Assembly: GCA_003001975.1 (NCBI GenBank)
Contig: PVUG01000004.1
Location: forward strand, 248,001-312,000
Reading direction: 5' to 3'
DNA length: 64,000 nt
Origin: Martelella mediterranea
Lineage (GTDB): Bacteria; Pseudomonadota; Alphaproteobacteria; Rhizobiales; Rhizobiaceae
Part shown: positions 59,980 through 64,000 of the stretch, in pieces
Layout: each line of letters opens with the position of its first letter
How positions within the stretch are numbered: the stretch's first letter is position 1
Translations under genes and position numbers: made by a program
Notes under the pieces: model-generated
What the model saw: only the letters and a program-made list of their open reading frames with translations
What the model was told of the DNA's origin: nothing
Databases searched by the model: none

Positions 59980-60324
59980 TCATTCATCCTCACCGGCAAC
60001 GGCGAACAGCCCCTCGACCGTTTCGGTCTCCAGCACGACGACCCAGAGATCGCTGTCAAAGCGGACTTCCTTTTCCAGCTTGCCTTCCACCTCGTCAGGC
60101 GTGGCGCGGTCCAGCCGTTTTTCGAAAAGCCGGTCCTCGGCGCTTTCTGCGGTAAAAAACTGCGGCGCAGGCATGAACAGGCATTCGCGGCCATCCCGCA
60201 TCACCTGCCGGATCGCAATCGCGCCGGCATCGGCCGCGCCCTTGCGCTCCACAACGGCAAAATCGCCGCTGGAAAACACCCGGCGCACCAGCGCCGATAC
60301 GAAGATATCCGATTTAACGCGCAT
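59980..60324 (-). CDS. DUF1491 protein
   Basis: A 114-residue protein of the DUF1491 family. It starts RVKSDIFVSALVRRVFSSGD and has FAVVERKGAADAGAIAI and DSDLWVVVLE. Predicted mixed alpha/beta; function unknown. It follows the peptidoglycan-binding gene on the same strand. Confidence 0.85.
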   Translation of the reverse strand: MRVKSDIFVSALVRRVFSSGDFAVVERKGAADAGAIAIRQVMRDGRECLFMPAPQFFTAESAEDRLFEKRLDRATPDEVEGKLEKEVRFDSDLWVVVLETETVEGLFAVAGEDE

Positions 60325-60365
60325 GGCCCGGTATCCTGTTCAAGGGGAAGTCGGACATGCGGCCG

Positions 60366-61283
60366 TCAAAGCGCGCCGATTTCCGCAAGCTTGTCACGCA
60401 CGGCCACGCTCGGCTCGCCGGTTTCCGGTAGACGATAATGCTTCTGGAACTGCAGGATCGCTGCGCGGGTATTGGCGCCGGCCACGCCGTCAACCGTAAC
60501 GTCGTCATAGGCGATATTCACCAGCCCACGCTGGATTTCCACCACCATCGGATCGGCCACAGACGCCGAGGCCGAAATGCTGCCCGTCGTATTGTCAGAT
60601 TGCGCACCGGTCGCCACCTCCGCCCGCCGCGTCGGCACCGGCGGCAAACCGGCATCGCTGCTTTTCAGGAGAGCCAGCAGACCTTCATCGGCAACACCGG
60701 TCTTGGCAATCCCCTGATCGGCCTGAAAGGCACGCACAGCCGCTTCCGTCAGCGGCCCCGTGACACCGTCGGGCTTGCCCTCGTAATAGCCGGCCGCTGC
60801 AAGACGTTCCTGAACCTGACGGATAATGGCATGATCATCGAAGGCAACTGCCTCGCGCGGCTTGGGTGCGGCCACTGAAGGTGCCGGTTTGGGGGACGCT
60901 TGCTCGACCGATTGCAGGATCGCCATCAGATCGTCACCGCCGCCGGAACGGTCAAGCGCGGCAACCTCGACCGCGCGGTCGTCATCGCCGTTTTCCAGCT
61001 CGATCCGGAAGGTTTCGAAATTCTCTTCACGCGCCATCCGTCGTCCCGGAACGGCATAGGGATCGGACGGTTGCCGGGTTTTCATCAGCGGTTCGGGATG
61101 CGGCCCCGGCTGATACCAGAGCGCGTTGGCGGAAACGAAGCTCAGAACGACGCCAAAGGCCAGCGGTCCTCCGACCCAGGACGGGTGGCGGGCGACAAAT
61201 CCCCCGATTGCAACACAACCACGCCTCAGGATGGACGGCGTCTTCTTGCCGCGTCTGCTCTGCTTTTTCCTTGCCTTTGCCAT
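60366..61283 (-). CDS. Membrane-anchored peptidoglycan-binding protein
   Basis: A 305-residue protein. It has a Lys/Arg-rich N-terminus and one TM helix (about 37-56), then a low-complexity linker. Two PG_binding_1 domains follow: about 153-210 (IIRQVQERLAAAGYYEGKPD) and about 247-303 (VEIQRGLVNIAYDDVTVDG). It probably tethers the inner membrane to peptidoglycan. Enzymatic domain absent. It shares its upstream region with the divergent DUF5330 gene. Confidence 0.82.
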   Translation of the reverse strand: MAKARKKQSRRGKKTPSILRRGCVAIGGFVARHPSWVGGPLAFGVVLSFVSANALWYQPGPHPEPLMKTRQPSDPYAVPGRRMAREENFETFRIELENGDDDRAVEVAALDRSGGGDDLMAILQSVEQASPKPAPSVAAPKPREAVAFDDHAIIRQVQERLAAAGYYEGKPDGVTGPLTEAAVRAFQADQGIAKTGVADEGLLALLKSSDAGLPPVPTRRAEVATGAQSDNTTGSISASASVADPMVVEIQRGLVNIAYDDVTVDGVAGANTRAAILQFQKHYRLPETGEPSVAVRDKLAEIGAL

Positions 61284-61675
61284 TCATCTTCACTCTTCAT
61301 ATCGCGTCCTGGCGTCAGCCGCGGCCAACGTCGCCCCCTGTCGGATCGGCGCCAAGTTAGCCGGTTCGGCTTAACGAAGGGTAATGGAAGGCAAGGCCTG
61401 CGGCCAGACAACAAAAACGGATCGGCACGGCAAAAACATGCAACATGGTTAATGCTTCGTCACAGCATACAACTTTTCCGTTCTATAAAATTCTCCGTAA
61501 CATTTTGTATTCCATCATCTTTCTTTCAAATCAAAATGGAAACACAGGCGCATTCATTGCACGACTACAGTTATGGCCGGACCTTTTAGCGGCTCATTTA
61601 CCCTCTTATAATAGAGTTTGAACGCGTGGCCGCCCGGACACGCACCACCGAAACCGACAGACGGGCAAGGAAACA
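61284..61675. other. 392-base divergent intergenic region
   Basis: I see no gene here. A TATAAT box (61607-61612) with a weak TTTTAG 17 bases upstream could be the promoter of the DUF5330 gene. The segment 61440-61560 is AT-rich. No clear hairpin or repeat. Confidence 0.4.
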
Positions 61676-62215
61676 ATGAGATTTCTGCTGAAATCGGCAT
61701 TCATGATTTTTCTGCTGCTGCTGATCGTGCCGTTCTTCGCGCCCGTTCTGCTGGGCAGCAATTCGGGACGCCATCATTCCGCCCTGCCGAATAGCAGCGA
61801 TATCGGCGGGGCCGTGTCTGCCGCCCGCGGCACGATCGATTACATGAGTGGCATGTGCGATGAGCGGCCGGACGTCTGCGATGATGGCGCCGGTCTCCTC
61901 GGCTTCCTCGGCAACAGGGCCCGCCAGGGGGCGGAAATCGTCTATCTCTATCTCGATGCACATTTTTCCGACACTACGAAGGAAAAGCCCGAAGCCCCCG
62001 CCCCGGCCGCCAGCAAAACCACCCGACCCGCCGATGTCGCACCGGCCGGAACCACGGTCTCCGACCGCATGGCAGAAGAGCCTTCCGCGCAGACCGATCT
62101 TATCCGCACCGGCGCGATCGCACAGCAAGACCGGCCGCCGTCAGCCGCCACCGAACCGGTGCGGATTTCCGGCCTGCCGGAAAACGTGCCGCTGCCCACG
62201 CCGCGCCCGCGCTGA
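61676..62215 (+). CDS. DUF5330 membrane protein
   Basis: A 179-residue protein. An N-terminal TM or signal anchor (about 4-28) is followed by a short conserved stretch with two Cys (MCDERPDVCDDGAG) typical of DUF5330. The last 90 residues are Pro/Ala-rich and end in PTPRPR, probably unstructured in the periplasm. Function unknown. It is adjacent to sufE, as in other rhizobia. Confidence 0.75.
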   Translation: MRFLLKSAFMIFLLLLIVPFFAPVLLGSNSGRHHSALPNSSDIGGAVSAARGTIDYMSGMCDERPDVCDDGAGLLGFLGNRARQGAEIVYLYLDAHFSDTTKEKPEAPAPAASKTTRPADVAPAGTTVSDRMAEEPSAQTDLIRTGAIAQQDRPPSAATEPVRISGLPENVPLPTPRPR

Positions 62216-62306
62216 CACCATCTTCCCCGGGCAAACACCGGCGCTGCCGTTTCAATCAGGACCGCATCGGACTATATGAAGCGCAGCGACAGAAAAGAGG
62301 CGCCTC

Positions 62307-62729
62307 ATGAATGAGAAACTCGACCAGATCATCGACGATTTTTCCTTTCTGGAAGACTGGGAAGACCGCTATCGATACGTGATCGAACTCGGCAAGGAAC
62401 TGCCGGACCTGCCCGATGCTGAAAAGAACGAGGAAAACCGCGTCCATGGATGCGCCAGCCAGGTCTGGCTCGTCAGCGAGAAAGAAGCGGGAGACGATCC
62501 GGTGATGCGGTTTCGCGGCGATTCGGATGCCTTCATCGTCCGCGGCCTCGTTTCGATCGTTCTGACCGTTTATTCCGGCCGGAAAGCCTCGGATATTGCC
62601 GCCACGGATGCCATCGAAACCTTCCGCCGCATCGGCCTTGTCGACCACCTCTCCGCCCAGCGCACCAACGGTCTCAATGCCATGGTGACAAAAATCCGGC
62701 AGACAGCCGCCGGAGCGCTGGCGGCCTGA
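62307..62729 (+). CDS. sufE: Cysteine desulfuration protein SufE
   Basis: A 140-residue sulfur acceptor that takes persulfide from the SufS desulfurase for Fe-S cluster assembly. The active-site Cys is in RVHGCASQVWL (about residue 50), and DDFSFLEDWEDRYRYVIELG is the typical opening. RTNGLNAMV near the end is conserved. Length is normal. The rest of the suf operon is not in this window. Confidence 0.95.
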   Translation: MNEKLDQIIDDFSFLEDWEDRYRYVIELGKELPDLPDAEKNEENRVHGCASQVWLVSEKEAGDDPVMRFRGDSDAFIVRGLVSIVLTVYSGRKASDIAATDAIETFRRIGLVDHLSAQRTNGLNAMVTKIRQTAAGALAA

Positions 62730-62732
62730 GGC

Positions 62733-63260
62733 TTACTCATCGGCAAACATGGCCGAAATATCGGGACGATACCCCTCCTCGCCCCAGTGGTGGGACACCC
62801 GGCGATGGCGCGGTGCATAGTGGCGCGCGAGCGCCATCAGGGCGGTGCGCACCATCAGCTTTGCCGAACGCACCGGCCATTGCCGCTCCCGCTCCATCTG
62901 CTCCAGCCCTTTCTCGAAACACACGAAATCGAGGATCACATCGGCCAGTTCGGGACCGACGGCCTTCAACGCCCGGGCGACATGGCGCCGCGCATCCATC
63001 GCGGTGTCGGAAAATACCGCACCGTCCTGCCGCAGCCCGGGGCCCCGACTTTCAAGGCGCGGCTGCAGCGAGGCCGTTATCTTTGGCTGCATCTGCGCCC
63101 GCATGAAATCCAACAGCAGACGCTCCCCGGCGTCATGCGCGGCAGGCGGCAGAAAGGAAGAACCATCGCGCGCCTTCAGGCGGGCCAGGGTCTCAAGCGG
63201 CGTCTTCTCGCCTGTGCGCAATGTTTTTGCAGCTCCTCGTCTTCTATCGCTCTCAGCCAT
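62733..63260 (-). CDS. gafZ: DUF6456 protein, GafZ-like candidate GTA anti-terminator
   Basis: A 175-residue soluble protein. The C-terminal half (PELADVILDFVCFEKGLEQM, RSAKLMVRTALMALARHY) matches the DUF6456 pattern, a helical domain ending with a short HTH-like segment. Its start at 63260 overlaps the stop of the DnaA-like HTH gene by 8 bases, so the two are coupled. In Caulobacter the operon gafYZ has the same order and controls the GTA cluster. GafZ acts there as an anti-terminator that lets RNA polymerase pass terminators inside the cluster. Assignment here is by architecture and context, not by alignment. Confidence 0.6.
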   Translation of the reverse strand: MAESDRRRGAAKTLRTGEKTPLETLARLKARDGSSFLPPAAHDAGERLLLDFMRAQMQPKITASLQPRLESRGPGLRQDGAVFSDTAMDARRHVARALKAVGPELADVILDFVCFEKGLEQMERERQWPVRSAKLMVRTALMALARHYAPRHRRVSHHWGEEGYRPDISAMFADE

Positions 63261-63684
63261 TTTCCCGCACCTCGGCCATGACAACGGAATAGGCAAGGCG
63301 CTCGACCGACGCCACGAATTCATCGAATTCCCGATTGTCGCGCCTGTCCTCGATCACACGGCAGGAATAGGCGACGGTCGTGCGGTCACGTCCGAATGCC
63401 GCGCCGATCTCGCTCAACGACAGCTGCAGCGAGACGTGGCAGACATACATTGCGATTTGCCGGAAATGGGAGACCGAGCGACGGCGCTCGGCTCTCAGCG
63501 TTACCCGATCTCCGGCAACCTGCGCCATTTCCCTGGTGATCAGCAGGACAATACGGCATGCCTTGCGAATGTCGGCCATCTGACCGGCGCGTTCCAGAGA
63601 CCATGTGGTGGCGCGCGGGGCCTGATGGACGAAGGACTGATGAAAATGCGCTGTCCCTGTGGGCGCTGCTTTATGTTCGTTCAT
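63253..63684 (-). CDS. gafY: DnaA-domain-IV-like HTH protein, GafY-like candidate GTA activator
   Basis: A 143-residue DNA-binding protein. Residues about 68-125 match the DnaA C-terminal helix-turn-helix: RRSVSHFRQIAMYVCHVSLQ, then LSLSEIGAAFGRDRTTV with the DnaA-type RDxTTV recognition motif, and CRVIEDRRDN. There is no ATPase domain, so it is not DnaA itself. The same domain forms the N-terminus of Rhodobacter GafA and all of Caulobacter GafY. The start at 63684 follows GGGAGATGAC. It is coupled to the DUF6456 gene. Confidence 0.62.
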   Translation of the reverse strand: MNEHKAAPTGTAHFHQSFVHQAPRATTWSLERAGQMADIRKACRIVLLITREMAQVAGDRVTLRAERRRSVSHFRQIAMYVCHVSLQLSLSEIGAAFGRDRTTVAYSCRVIEDRRDNREFDEFVASVERLAYSVVMAEVRENG

Positions 63685-64000
63685 GTCATCTCCCGGCTTG
63701 AATAGGATTTTATTCTCACACTTATCGAGATAGTGGGGACAGAAAGCGGCACCTCTAGATAGCCTATGGTTGTTTTTATTGATTTATCCCGAACTATTTT
63801 AGGATTATTTTCCTACTTCTTTCAACCACGTCCATTTACGTGTAAATTTGTAAATACACACTTAATAGGCGCATTAAATCATATGAGCGTTCGGTGGACG
63901 CCAGCGCTTACAACGGCGCGGCAACCGGTCTGACAAGGATTGCCTGATAGCGCTTTCAACAAAAAAAATGCCAGTCCGCTTTCGCGGCTGGCATTATGCA
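63685..64000. other. AT-rich region upstream of gafY-like gene
   Basis: This 316-base stretch has no gene that I can see. The segment 63740-63890 is clearly more AT-rich than the rest of the window. It has a broken palindrome around GTGTAAATTTGTAAATACAC (63840-63859), a candidate regulator site. It probably holds the promoter of the two-gene operon. Confidence 0.45.
63959..63995 (-). terminator. Intrinsic terminator of a gene beyond the right edge
   Basis: On the minus strand AATGCCAGCCGC and GCGGACTGGCATT pair with one bulge and are followed by eight T. It ends a minus-strand gene lying to the right of the window. Confidence 0.75.

Noticed and set aside
63862-63877. CtrA-like site TTAA-N8-TTAA upstream of the gafY-like gene
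   Set aside because: The CtrA consensus spacing is seven bases; this is one base too long, and chance is likely in AT-rich DNA.
1-64000. tRNA, rRNA or CRISPR array
   Set aside because: Reading both strands by eye I found no cloverleaf with conserved tRNA bases, no rRNA sequence and no array of regularly spaced repeats; a covariance search could still find something I missed.

Overview
The window is a GC-rich stretch of an alphaproteobacterial chromosome, most likely from the order Hyphomicrobiales (Rhizobiales). The evidence is the rhizobial block feuP-feuQ, ccmI-ccmE-ccmF-ccmH (cycHJKL), degP, a two-component system and glnE. Tandem DUF1127 genes, RIME-like palindromic repeats and DUF1491, DUF5330 and DUF6456 genes agree with this. 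I see no tRNA, rRNA, CRISPR array, integrase or intact insertion sequence.

Layout. 1-2.7 kb: the end of a GGDEF-EAL gene, a small-RNA locus with three hairpins that each show the anti-Shine-Dalgarno motif CCTCCTCCC, and three tiny DUF1127 genes. Two of these lie in a tandem duplication that includes promoter and terminator. 2.7-13.2 kb: metabolic and housekeeping genes (HisC-like aminotransferase, Nu-class glutathione transferase, AMP nucleosidase, lipid kinase, HxlR regulator with a divergent oxidoreductase, ETF-ubiquinone oxidoreductase, SDR protein, a degenerate family-4 uracil-DNA glycosylase). 13.3-23.3 kb: a PAS protein with a degenerate ATPase domain, an unknown wHTH-like protein, two transporters around a MITE-like element with 27-bp inverted repeats, pepN, and a histidine-kinase relative lacking both the phospho-accepting His and the ATPase domain. 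23.3-37.4 kb: glnE, a two-component system, degP, the cytochrome c maturation operon, a lipoprotein, feuQ/feuP and a small exported protein, all on the minus strand.

37.5-52.5 kb: a complete gene transfer agent (GTA) cluster on the minus strand, in the order of the Rhodobacter capsulatus GTA: small and large terminase, portal, protease, capsid, connectors, tail tube, chaperones, short tape measure, distal tail, hub, NlpC/P60 peptidase and the megatron fibre protein. A Dabb-domain gene sits between terminase and portal. Three intrinsic terminators lie on the coding strand: one in the leader between a candidate promoter and the first gene, one before the portal and one after the capsid gene.

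52.5-64 kb: an AhpD-like protein, a YcgN protein, a five-gene branched-chain-type ABC transporter operon, DUF2336, DUF1491, a peptidoglycan-binding membrane protein, DUF5330 and sufE. Last come two overlapping minus-strand genes, a DnaA-domain-IV-like HTH protein and a DUF6456 protein, matching the GafY/GafZ architecture that controls GTA expression in Caulobacter. GafZ there is an anti-terminator, so the internal terminators and this pair look like one regulatory circuit contained in the window. This is the main finding; the triple-hairpin sRNA beside the DUF1127 array is the second.
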